From: Maritalea mediterranea
GTDB taxonomy: Bacteria; Pseudomonadota; Alphaproteobacteria; Rhizobiales; Devosiaceae
DNA: 64,000 nucleotides
Reading direction: 5' to 3'
NCBI RefSeq assembly: GCF_021568695.1
Contig: NZ_JAKGTI010000002.1
Location: 708,506-772,505 of the forward strand
Shown: positions 56,657-64,000 of the stretch, one piece after another
Layout of the letters: each line of letters opens with the position of its first letter
How positions within the stretch are numbered: position 1 is the first letter of the stretch
Notes under the pieces: generated by a model
Database searches by the model: none
What the model was told of the DNA's origin: nothing
Seen by the model: the letters and a program-made list of their open reading frames with translations, nothing else
Translations under genes and position numbers: made by a program

Positions 56657-57612
56657 TAGGCCGCATTCCAACAACGCAAACGGTGGTGATCATCCCCGGT
56701 TAATTCGGGCATTTCCTCGGTGCAGATGTCCAGGCAAAAAGAACATCTTGGATGAAAGGCACATCCATTTGGCCGCGCGCCAGGGGGCGGCACAGTTCCG
56801 GGGATTGCAGGCAACTCCACCCCGGGCGGGTTCGCCGCCGGAATTGTCCGCAACAAGGCCTCGGTATAGCGGTGGCGTGGATTGGTAAATAGCTCGTCCG
56901 CCGGCGCCTCTTCCACTACACGCCCGCCATACATCACCGCAACCCTCCCGCAATATTGCGACACAACGCCCAAATCGTGGGTGATCAACAATACCGCCAT
57001 ACCCATTTCACCCCGCAAATCTTCGATCAATTCGAGAATTTGCGCCTGCACCGTCACGTCAAGCGCGGTTGTGGGTTCATCTGCGATCAGCAATTGCGGG
57101 TCGCACGCCAAGGCAATGGCAATCATAGCGCGTTGCCTTTGGCCACCAGACATTTCATGCGGAAATTTTTGCGCTGCCTTTTCAGGCGCCGGAATACCCA
57201 CCCGATCCAGCAGCTCCACGGCGCGTCGCGCCGCTTTCGCTCGATCACTGGTCTTATGAAGCAATACCACTTCTGCAATTTGATCACCGATGGTAAAAAC
57301 CGGGTTTAGTGAGGTCATCGGCTCTTGAAAGATCATCGCGATTTGGTTGCCGCGCAACTGCTCCAACTCAAGGTTGGACATGGCTAAAATATCTTGGCCA
57401 TCATAGTGTATTGCGCCCTGCCTAATGTGCATGGGCGGCTCGGCCAGCAGCCGCATAATAGATAGCGCCGTCACTGACTTACCACACCCTGACTCCCCCA
57501 CAAGCCCTAACATTTCTCCAGGTTTTATCGAAAGGGACACCCCTTCGATAACAGGACGCGACCCAACATCAATCCACAAATCGTCGATTGTGAGCAGCGG
57601 CGATTGGGTCAT
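56656..57612 (-). CDS. Dipeptide-type ABC ATPase (DppD-like), muropeptide operon
   Basis: 318 residues from the ATG at 57612, chosen for GGGAGGA just upstream; the frame open to 57828 has no family content. Walker A 'GESGCGKSV', signature 'MSGGQRQRAMIAIAL', Walker B 'LLIADEPTTALD', Cys-rich tail 'GCAFHPRCSFC'. First gene of the minus-strand unit that continues into DppF, hydrolase and anmK, divergent from the binding-protein gene. Confidence 0.94.
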   Translation of the reverse strand: MTQSPLLTIDDLWIDVGSRPVIEGVSLSIKPGEMLGLVGESGCGKSVTALSIMRLLAEPPMHIRQGAIHYDGQDILAMSNLELEQLRGNQIAMIFQEPMTSLNPVFTIGDQIAEVVLLHKTSDRAKAARRAVELLDRVGIPAPEKAAQKFPHEMSGGQRQRAMIAIALACDPQLLIADEPTTALDVTVQAQILELIEDLRGEMGMAVLLITHDLGVVSQYCGRVAVMYGGRVVEEAPADELFTNPRHRYTEALLRTIPAANPPGVELPAIPGTVPPPGARPNGCAFHPRCSFCLDICTEEMPELTGDDHHRLRCWNAA

Positions 57613-57849
57613 ATGTCCTCCCGTTGAAAAAAGTCGCAAATAAGCGGCAAAAATTGTCTGGGCGACGCACGAAAGAAACTCGAATTCCTTTCGATTATCG
57701 ACCCACTTGCATAGCGAAGAATAATACCATAACGTCGAATTTGTCCAGAGTGGTTCTATAGTGGATATATCGCGGCATGGCTGAGAGATGAACCACGATG
57801 TCGGACAATTCCTTGCGCACAGACGCAAGACAAAGATTTAGGAGGAACC

Positions 57850-59349
57850 ATGTCTATTCAAAAACTCGGGATCGCTTTGTTTGCATCCAGCGTGCTTGCA
57901 ACAAGCGCTTCAGCCGCAACTTTAAATGTGGCAATTGATTCATCACCTGCGGGCCTTGATCCGCATTTGATCACCGCCTTCAACTCTGTTGTGGTGGTAC
58001 AGGGTAATATTTATGAGGGGCTGACCGACATTAATGCGGACCTGGATGTTGTGCCGGACCTTGCCAAATCATGGGATGTGTCTGAGGACGGCCTCGCTTA
58101 CACATTTACGCTTCATGACGGTGTGACCTTCCACGATGGTTCAACAATGGACGCCAATGATGTGGCCGCCTCCATTCGTCGGGTCCAAGCAGAAGCCACC
58201 GGCTCGCCGCTGGCCAGCCGCGTGTCGCCGATCACTGGCATCGAAGTTGTGGATGCAACCACACTCAAACTTACTCTGGACGCGCCGTTTGCGCCAATTC
58301 TCTCGGCGCTGGCAGGCATCGCGATTGTGCCTGCAGAGCTGGAAAATGATATTGAAAAGCTTCAACAAACGCCAATCGGCACTGGCCCCTTCAAGTTCGA
58401 TGAGTGGCAGCCAAATGGCTATATTGCCCTCGCCAAGTTTGACGGCTATCGCGAAGAAGGCTTGCCGAAATTGGATGGCGTGAAGGTCAATTTTGTGCCT
58501 GAAGCGGCGACCCGTCAAGTGGGCCTCACCAGCGGTGACTATGATATTTTGCCCGGCATCGATCCTGCCACAGCTCTACAATTGCAGGCACAACCCAATG
58601 TGTCTGTTTTGGAAACACGTGACGTGTCCTACACCTTGCTGGGCATGAATGTGACCCGCGGTCCCTTGGCCGAGCCGAAGGTGCGCCGCGCGATCAATAT
58701 GCTGTTGAACCGGCAAGAGATTATCGATGGTGCATTGTTTGGCGCAGGTGTGCCTGGTGGGCCACTCTCCCCCGCACTCAGCTCTTGGGCGCTCGATACG
58801 TCTGAGTTCGATTGCTATACGCCAGATGTCGATGGCGCAAAAGCGTTGCTGGAAGAAGCCGGTGTCGATATGCCGATCAAGCTCTCCATCCTTGTGCTGC
58901 CACGGCAAGATGCCCGTGACATTTCGCAAGTGATCCAACAGCAATTGGCTGCAGGTGGCATCGAAGTAGAGTTGGTGAACAAGGAAATTGGCGAGTTTGT
59001 TCAAGATTGGCGCAATTCAGATTTTGACATGTTCGTTTCGGCCAATGGCGGCAACCCAGATCCGGACCAATATTTCTACCGCACCTTCTATTCCGGTGGC
59101 TCAACCAACGTGTTCCAGTATGATAATCCGGAACTGAACGACATGTTGGACAAAGGCCGCAGCGAAACTGATCAAGCCACACGTAAAGAAATTTACGATG
59201 ATGTGCAGCGTATGCTTGCCTGTGAAGGTCCAGTGGCGCACCTCGCCTATGGCAATTTGTTCACTGCGGTAAACAACAAGGTCGATGGCTTTGAGATTTA
59301 CCCAACTGGCCGTTTGACCAGCTTGGTCGACGCCACGATCAACGAATAA
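57850..59349 (+). CDS. ABC transporter substrate-binding protein, family 5 (muropeptide operon)
   Basis: 499 residues with signal peptide (cleavage near 'TSASA-ATL'). SBP_bac_5 features are 'LAKSWDVSEDGLAYTFTLHDGVTFHDG' in two segments and 'PIGTGPFKFDEW'. GGAGGA precedes the ATG. AnmK and the hydrolase across the promoter suggest cell-wall peptides or anhydro-muropeptides as ligands, comparable to MppA. A hairpin (59363-59385) separates it from the permeases. Confidence 0.93.
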   Translation: MSIQKLGIALFASSVLATSASAATLNVAIDSSPAGLDPHLITAFNSVVVVQGNIYEGLTDINADLDVVPDLAKSWDVSEDGLAYTFTLHDGVTFHDGSTMDANDVAASIRRVQAEATGSPLASRVSPITGIEVVDATTLKLTLDAPFAPILSALAGIAIVPAELENDIEKLQQTPIGTGPFKFDEWQPNGYIALAKFDGYREEGLPKLDGVKVNFVPEAATRQVGLTSGDYDILPGIDPATALQLQAQPNVSVLETRDVSYTLLGMNVTRGPLAEPKVRRAINMLLNRQEIIDGALFGAGVPGGPLSPALSSWALDTSEFDCYTPDVDGAKALLEEAGVDMPIKLSILVLPRQDARDISQVIQQQLAAGGIEVELVNKEIGEFVQDWRNSDFDMFVSANGGNPDPDQYFYRTFYSGGSTNVFQYDNPELNDMLDKGRSETDQATRKEIYDDVQRMLACEGPVAHLAYGNLFTAVNNKVDGFEIYPTGRLTSLVDATINE

Positions 59350-59362
59350 TGTGTAAATTTGT

Positions 59363-59391
59363 GCGGCGCCCCATAACGGCGCCGCGCTTTT
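59363..59391 (+). terminator. Hairpin between binding-protein and permease genes
   Basis: A perfect 8-bp GC stem GCGGCGCC / GGCGCCGC, 7-base loop, followed by GCTTTT. Partial terminator or message stabiliser. Confidence 0.78.
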
Positions 59392-59406
59392 AATTCAGGT
59401 CATAAG

Positions 59407-60363
59407 ATGCGCACTTCTTCTCGATTTATCGTCGGCAGGCTGATCGATCTTGCTGTTGTTCTTTTCGGGGTGTCGATCATTGTCTTTATGATGATCCGCC
59501 TGATCCCGGGCGATGCCGTTGCGATCATGTTGGGGGCCAACACCGAAATTACGCCGGAGCGGATCGCCGAACTTGAAGCCCGAATAGGGCTAGATAAGCC
59601 CATATATGTTCAATATTTCGATTGGATTTGGGGCGCGGTTCGGGGAGATTTTGGCACCTCAATCTGGACTGGTCGTCCCGTGATGAGCGAAATCAGCGCC
59701 AATTTGTGGCCAACCCTAGAACTTACCTTCTTATCTGTGCTGTTTGGCGCCGGCCTTTCCATCCCCATCGGATGCTTTATGGCCGAAGCGCGCGGCAAAG
59801 GCGCGGAAGTCGCCGTGCGCATCGGCGCGATCGCCGGGCTCACCATCCCCTCATTTTGGCTGGGCATTGTCGCCATTTTTCTGGTGTCGAAGCTGCTGCC
59901 GGGCGTGTCCGCACTGGGTTATGTGCCTTTCACCGAAGATCCCTTGGGCAATTTGCAACGCATGATTTTGCCTGTAATCGCTCTGGGCTTGCCCATGCTC
60001 GCCAATTTGTCCCGCCTCGTTCGCTCCGCCATGTTGGATGCACTTAGCCAAGATTACATTCGCACCGCGCGCGCCAAAGGCGTGCCGCAGCGTGGCCTTG
60101 TGTATAAACATGCGCTGCGCAATGCTTTAATCCCCTTCATCACCAGTGTGGGTGTGGCCACGGGCTACTTGCTGGGCGGCGCGATTGTGGTTGAGCAAGT
60201 CTTCGCCATTCCCGGCTTGGGCCGCTTGGTACTTGGCGCCATCGCGGAACGAAATTACCCACTTGTGCAGGCGTCAATTTTGGTGATGACGGCCTCTTTC
60301 GTGATGGTGAATTTCTTTGTCGATCTGCTTTACGCCTACATTGATCCGCGGGTGTCACAATGA
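59407..60363 (+). CDS. Dipeptide-type ABC permease (DppB-like), muropeptide operon
   Basis: 318 residues with six membrane helices; 'GRLIDLAVVLFGVSIIVFMMIRLIPGD' at the N-terminus and the EAA loop 'DYIRTARAKGVPQRGLVYKHALRNA'. It overlaps the next permease by four bases. Confidence 0.94.
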   Translation: MRTSSRFIVGRLIDLAVVLFGVSIIVFMMIRLIPGDAVAIMLGANTEITPERIAELEARIGLDKPIYVQYFDWIWGAVRGDFGTSIWTGRPVMSEISANLWPTLELTFLSVLFGAGLSIPIGCFMAEARGKGAEVAVRIGAIAGLTIPSFWLGIVAIFLVSKLLPGVSALGYVPFTEDPLGNLQRMILPVIALGLPMLANLSRLVRSAMLDALSQDYIRTARAKGVPQRGLVYKHALRNALIPFITSVGVATGYLLGGAIVVEQVFAIPGLGRLVLGAIAERNYPLVQASILVMTASFVMVNFFVDLLYAYIDPRVSQ

Positions 60364-61187
60364 GACAATTTATCAAACAGAACAAGCTTTTGAGCTTTGC
60401 CGTCGGGTTTGTCGCGCTTCAGATCATCTTGGCACTCTTTGCGCCAATTCTTGGTTTCCAAGACCCCTATCAACAAGTAATGATTCAGCGGATGAAAGCG
60501 CCGAATGCGGTCAATCTTTTGGGCACAGACCAGCTGGGTCGCGATGTTTTGGCACGTATTGTCTATGGCTATCGCACATCATTGGTGACCTGCCTCACCG
60601 CGGTGGGCTTGGCTTTATTGGTTGGCGGGATGTTGGGCATGCTTGCCGCCTATTATCGCGGCTGGTTTGATCGTATTGTAATGCGGTTTATGGACATCCT
60701 ATTTGCCTTCCCCATCCTTTTGCTCGCCATCGGCGTAATCGCCGTGATCGGCCCCAGCACGTGGGGGGCGGCCATCGCGATTGCTATTGTTTACACACCG
60801 ATTTTCGCTCGACTGCTGCGCGGCCCTTCTCTTGTGATTGTGGAAAGCGAATATGTGATGGGGGCCAAAGCCATTGGCGCGTCAGACCTCCGGATTATCT
60901 TTTCGCATCTGCTGCCCAATCTCTCTTCTGTGATTTTGGTGCAAGCCAGTTTACTCCTCTCTGCCGCCATTTTGGTGGAGGCCTCCCTCTCCTTCCTCGG
61001 CCTTGGCGCACAACCGCCTATACCTTCTTTGGGTTTGATGCTATCCGAAGGCCGCAATTTTTTATTGCTATCACCTTGGCCTGCCATATTTGCCGGCTTT
61101 GCTATTTTGTTTTTATCGTTTGGCTTCAACCTGTTGGGTGATGCTTTACGCGACACGCTAGACCCGCGTCTACGCTCTGATAATTAG
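60360..61187 (+). CDS. Dipeptide-type ABC permease (DppC-like), muropeptide operon
   Basis: 275 residues with 'LLGTDQLGRDVLARIVYGYRTSL' and the EAA loop 'EYVMGAKAIGASDLRIIFSHLLPN', which are DppC features. It begins in an ATGA overlap with the DppB-like gene and is followed after ten bases by the regulator gene. Confidence 0.94.
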   Translation: MRQFIKQNKLLSFAVGFVALQIILALFAPILGFQDPYQQVMIQRMKAPNAVNLLGTDQLGRDVLARIVYGYRTSLVTCLTAVGLALLVGGMLGMLAAYYRGWFDRIVMRFMDILFAFPILLLAIGVIAVIGPSTWGAAIAIAIVYTPIFARLLRGPSLVIVESEYVMGAKAIGASDLRIIFSHLLPNLSSVILVQASLLLSAAILVEASLSFLGLGAQPPIPSLGLMLSEGRNFLLLSPWPAIFAGFAILFLSFGFNLLGDALRDTLDPRLRSDN

Positions 61188-61197
61188 GAATGCTGCA

Positions 61198-62010
61198 GTG
61201 ACAGGAAAATCCGAAAAAAGCCAGATAGAGACTGACAGGGAAACCGTTTCTGCTTTGTCGGAAAATCCTGTGATGGAAGAAATCCTGCTGAAACTTCAGC
61301 ATGGCAAAAAGCGAAATGAAACCTTTTATCGCCAGTTGGCGCGGGCGCTGCGTGAGCTTATTGAGCGCGGCGCGTTGCGCGGTGGCGAGGCGTTGCCCTC
61401 GGAACGTGAGTTGGTCAAAGCCACCGGTTTCTCCCGCATCACAGTACGCAAAGCCATCGAAAGCCTTTTAAATGATGGCTTGATTTCCAAGCGCCATGGG
61501 GCTGGCACCTTTGTCAAGCCGCAGATTGATCAGCCCTTATCTATCCTTTTGGGCTTCACCGCAGATATGCAGCGACGCGGCCAGCAATCCAGCTCCATTC
61601 TTTTGGACAAATCAGTGGGCTTGCCCACTGCCAATGAAGCCCTGAAGCTTGGCATTTCGCCTGGCGAACAAGTTGTGCGCCTGTCGCGCGTGCGCCTTGC
61701 AGAGGGTGAGCCACTGGGGATTGAAAACGCAACCGTGCCGCTTTATGCCGCTCCCCCTGAAACTATCAACGCCTCGCTTTACGAAGCGCTCCGACAAAGC
61801 GGCAACATGCCCGTACGCGCCGTACAACGCATGCACGCCGCCATCGCCAATGAAGAAGAAGCGCGGTTGCTCGGCATCGAAATCGGTTCCCCAATTTTCC
61901 ACACCGAGCGCCATTCCTTCCTCGCCAATGGCCGCCCGATAGAAGTCACAAACTCAGCCTACCGCGGCGACAAATATGACTTCATCGCCGAATTGAATAT
62001 TGAGCAGTGA
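61198..62010 (+). CDS. GntR-family regulator with UTRA domain (HutC/NagR type)
   Basis: 270 residues from a GTG start (an ATG 75 bases further in is an alternative). The winged helix reads 'SERELVKATGFSRITVRKAIESLLNDGLISKRHGAGTFV' in two parts (residues ~62-102) and is followed by a UTRA effector domain (~120-265). UTRA regulators often sense phosphorylated sugars such as GlcNAc-6-phosphate; in this operon MurNAc-6-phosphate or a related recycling intermediate is a plausible effector. Confidence 0.9.
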   Translation: MTGKSEKSQIETDRETVSALSENPVMEEILLKLQHGKKRNETFYRQLARALRELIERGALRGGEALPSERELVKATGFSRITVRKAIESLLNDGLISKRHGAGTFVKPQIDQPLSILLGFTADMQRRGQQSSSILLDKSVGLPTANEALKLGISPGEQVVRLSRVRLAEGEPLGIENATVPLYAAPPETINASLYEALRQSGNMPVRAVQRMHAAIANEEEARLLGIEIGSPIFHTERHSFLANGRPIEVTNSAYRGDKYDFIAELNIEQ

Positions 62011-62419
62011 GGAAGCGAGCGGTCTCTTCCAAGTTTCCAAACGGTGACGATTTAAAAATCCAAAGATCGTCAAAATCTGCTCCGATCTAAAAGCACCATT
62101 GCGGCAATCCCGCCCGCACTCTAAGCACAGCCAATCCCTTCAAGCACCCGTAAAATAGTCAGAAATAGTATCGTGAAGAGGCTTAACCCCTCACCCATTT
62201 ATCAGGTTGCACTGACTTGTATTTTAGTTATTTCATAAAAACTTATAATAAACATAGACATACAATAACAAGCTTAGAAGGTAACAAGTGGCTTTGCGTT
62301 TAATGCCATTCTTTGCCGAATACCGAACCCCAATTTGAGGGTTGCCAACCTTGATGCAATCCGTCAAGTTAGCTTCCATTGTTTGCAAATTATTAACAAT
62401 AATTTTGGGGGAGGGGCGA
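62011..62419. other. Gene-free region with a consensus -10 box
   Basis: About 400 AT-rich bases. A perfect TATAAT is at 62244-62249, without a well-spaced -35 box (TTGTAT at 62217-62222 is 21 bases away). It may drive the outer-membrane-like gene through a long leader. No other gene or terminator is convincing here. Confidence 0.4.
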
Positions 62420-63424
62420 GTGGTTTATTTTACAGGATTTGGACGCCAAAAACACGTCAGGCGGTCGTTTGCATATGCGGGCTTTGCCTTGCTTGCGTCA
62501 TTGACAACCCCGGCACTTGCCGAGGATTCATACGTCGAGTTTAATTCCGGTGTAAGTGTCTTCAAACTTCCGTCAAACTTGTTTTTTGCGGAGCGTGAAG
62601 AGAGTTCACCTTTTGCCAGATTGAACAATCTGGATACCGATAGCGGCATACTTGCGGGCGGCAGCCTCGGTATTCTGTTTGGCTCAGCATTGCCGGCACC
62701 AGTTCTTAATGCAGATATGTCTACAATTGAGTTTGTTGGTGTATTTCATGGGATTGGGGGCTCCTCATCTGCAAGCTTCTACGACGCTGGTCCAGGCGAG
62801 CGTTACGGCTGGGTTGAGATGCCTTACGTGAGCGGCTACGGCACAAATGATGGCTCAACACTGGAAACAACCACAAATAGGACAGCCCGATATATCGAAA
62901 TCGAAGCCCTGCTTAAAAATAAGTTCGAGCACGCTGAGTTTTTCTTTGGTCCGGAATTTCGCCATTTGAACCAACAGCTCGATATCAACGGTGACATCGT
63001 TGGAGGTTCGACCACGGTTAACGTGATGGAAAATCTTTCTACTGCTTATAGCGGTGTCACGGTTGGCACATCCTTTGATATTGTCGAAACGGATGGCTGG
63101 GTTGTGAACGTAAAGGGAGCCGTGTCGATTCTTATCGCCAGCACTCAATATGATGCTGACTATGAAGATTCCTATATCACCCAAACTGCAAACTTATCCG
63201 ATATGGGAATAGCTGTCGGTTCCATGGCGAAAGTCAGTTTCGACAAACAAATAGGCCCAAACACCTCTTTCGGTGGATATGCTAATGTTGATTTCTTATC
63301 CTATTCACCGCAGATCAACTACGGCTCATCGCCAGGCGATCCTGCTAACCCAGTGATGCATATTGGCAGGGCTCCCATGTTTGGTGGGTCTATTGGCGTG
63401 ATCCTGAAGCATGATCTTAATTAG
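62420..63424 (+). CDS. Orphan outer-membrane-like protein
   Basis: About 334 residues from the GTG at 62420, which has GGAGGGG upstream; an ATG at 62342 would add an unlikely leader. The signal peptide ends near 'TPALA-EDS'. The mature part alternates polar and aromatic residues in a beta-strand-like pattern, with repeated glycine turns and a polar C-terminal 'GVILKHDLN'. This suggests a beta-barrel, though without the common terminal aromatic residue. No family recognised. It stands alone between the muropeptide operon and IS remnants. Confidence 0.6.
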   Translation: MVYFTGFGRQKHVRRSFAYAGFALLASLTTPALAEDSYVEFNSGVSVFKLPSNLFFAEREESSPFARLNNLDTDSGILAGGSLGILFGSALPAPVLNADMSTIEFVGVFHGIGGSSSASFYDAGPGERYGWVEMPYVSGYGTNDGSTLETTTNRTARYIEIEALLKNKFEHAEFFFGPEFRHLNQQLDINGDIVGGSTTVNVMENLSTAYSGVTVGTSFDIVETDGWVVNVKGAVSILIASTQYDADYEDSYITQTANLSDMGIAVGSMAKVSFDKQIGPNTSFGGYANVDFLSYSPQINYGSSPGDPANPVMHIGRAPMFGGSIGVILKHDLN

Positions 63425-63477
63425 GTTGTGACTTGTGCCAGCACCTATCTGGACGCCAAATAGGTAAAAGTTGGAGC

Positions 63478-63503
63478 AAAAAAGGTGGCGCTTACGCGCC
63501 ACC
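63478..63503. terminator. Hairpin downstream of the outer-membrane-like gene
   Basis: Stem GGTGGCGC / GCGCCACC (63484-63503) with the loop TTAC. An A-run precedes it on the plus strand, so as a T-tailed terminator it works best on the minus strand, against transcription coming from the IS region. Confidence 0.65.
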
Positions 63504-63636
63504 CTATGTGCGGCGACCCATTTATTGAACGGGTCCTTCTCAAGTTTTTCAAAAAGCGCTATGTCCGTGTTCAGGGTATTTGAGACAGAATACTGTCTGA
63601 TCTAAGAGATGATTTGGTCCATCTTTGTTGTTGATA

Positions 63637-63830
63637 TTATGCGGCGACTTTGCGGTATTTCAAGCGCCGTTGTTTGATGGTGTTTTGTTTGATCCTTTCA
63701 CGGCTGTTCAAGATGGATTGTGCCCTGCCGAAGTAGACATCAGCCGGTGCAACGTTTTTGAGGCTCTCGTGATAACGATGGTTGTTGTAGTGATCGACGA
63801 AGGCTTCAACCTGCTGTGTTTGGACTTGTC
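63637..63830 (-). mobile_element. Truncated IS3-family transposase (OrfB C-terminus)
   Basis: The minus-strand frame ending at 63637 encodes the last ~64 residues of an IS3-type OrfB integrase: 'FVDHYNNHRYHESL', with the final DDE-domain glutamate region, and 'ADVYFGRAQSIL'. The similarity stops around 63830, where the sequence changes into the end of another IS. The rest of this transposase is absent in the window. Confidence 0.8.
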
Positions 63831-64000
63831 TTAAAAAAGTGGACACGACCTTCAACAGAATTAGGAATACTGATTGGAGGAATTTATGGCCCACAAGAGA
63901 CATTCAGCAGACTTCAAGCGTGAAGCAGTAAAGCTGGCGCTGACCAGCGGTTTACCCAGGGAGGCAGTTGCAGCTGATCTGGGGATTGGCAAGTCAACCC
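63831..64000 (+). mobile_element. Left end of a second IS element with the OrfA start
   Basis: From about 63831 a new element begins and runs off the window. An ATG at 63886 with GGAGG before it opens 'MAHKRHSADFKREAVKLAL' and continues to the edge; this is the N-terminal helix-turn-helix of an IS3-family OrfA (IS2/IS3-type transposase). It appears inserted in, or recombined with, the OrfB remnant on its left. The right end is outside the window. Confidence 0.75.

Noticed and set aside
1..64000. tRNA, rRNA, CRISPR arrays, prophage and replication origin
   Set aside because: None was recognised: no regularly spaced repeats, no cloverleaf-like intergenic stretch, no phage structural or replication genes.

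Overview
The window looks like a chromosomal stretch of a heterotrophic, probably marine or plant/algae-associated alphaproteobacterium. The basis is gene content: three complete TRAP transporters, a Bug-type receptor, an frcBCAK fructose importer as known from rhizobia, class III aminotransferases and FCD-type GntR regulators. Hyphomicrobiales or Rhodobacterales is the best guess, and this is inference only. No rRNA, tRNA, CRISPR array, phage or replication origin was seen. Almost everything is import plus catabolism of small organic molecules, arranged as regulator/transporter/enzyme modules.

Left part (1-12.3 kb): a Bug-type solute receptor faces an IclR regulator and a class III aminotransferase. 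Next come a two-gene toxin-antitoxin-like pair (DUF4411 PIN-like protein and XRE/ImmA-IrrE protein), an orphan lipoprotein and a relic carrying the C-terminus of altronate dehydratase. Two small translationally coupled orphan genes lead into a PotABCD-like polyamine-type ABC importer whose two permeases are unusually long. Middle-left (12.3-28.2 kb): a minus-strand operon encodes a TRAP transporter, an OsmC protein, a cytochrome P450 with an atypical I-helix and a HAD dehalogenase, followed by an EamA exporter. A second TRAP transporter with a TalC-type aldolase stands divergent to FGGY kinase, fucose-isomerase-like, DapA-like and GntR genes. Together these look like a sugar catabolic pathway whose substrate cannot be read from sequence.

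Middle (28.2-47.8 kb): a minus-strand operon amiC-amiR-permease-permease-binding protein-formamidase-ATPase is preceded by a promoter and an intrinsic terminator in its leader, which fits AmiR-type (ANTAR) antitermination. A GntR regulator then faces a large uronate operon: uxaC, TRAP dctPQM, a KdgF-type cupin, kduI, kduD, uxuB, uxuA, uxaA. It converts glucuronate, galacturonate and unsaturated uronates from pectin or alginate-like polymers to 2-keto-3-deoxygluconate. The later enzymes (KDG kinase, KDPG aldolase) are not in the window.

Right part (48-64 kb): a ROK repressor faces frcBCAK and a second talC, nearly identical to the first except for its first ~20 codons. A divergent muropeptide/dipeptide module follows: ATPases, beta-lactamase-fold hydrolase and anhydro-MurNAc kinase on one side; binding protein, permeases and UTRA-type GntR on the other. 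The window ends with an orphan outer-membrane-like protein and IS3-family debris, with a second IS entering at the right edge. A recurring architectural feature is a strong hairpin between the binding-protein gene and its downstream permease gene in five different transport operons.
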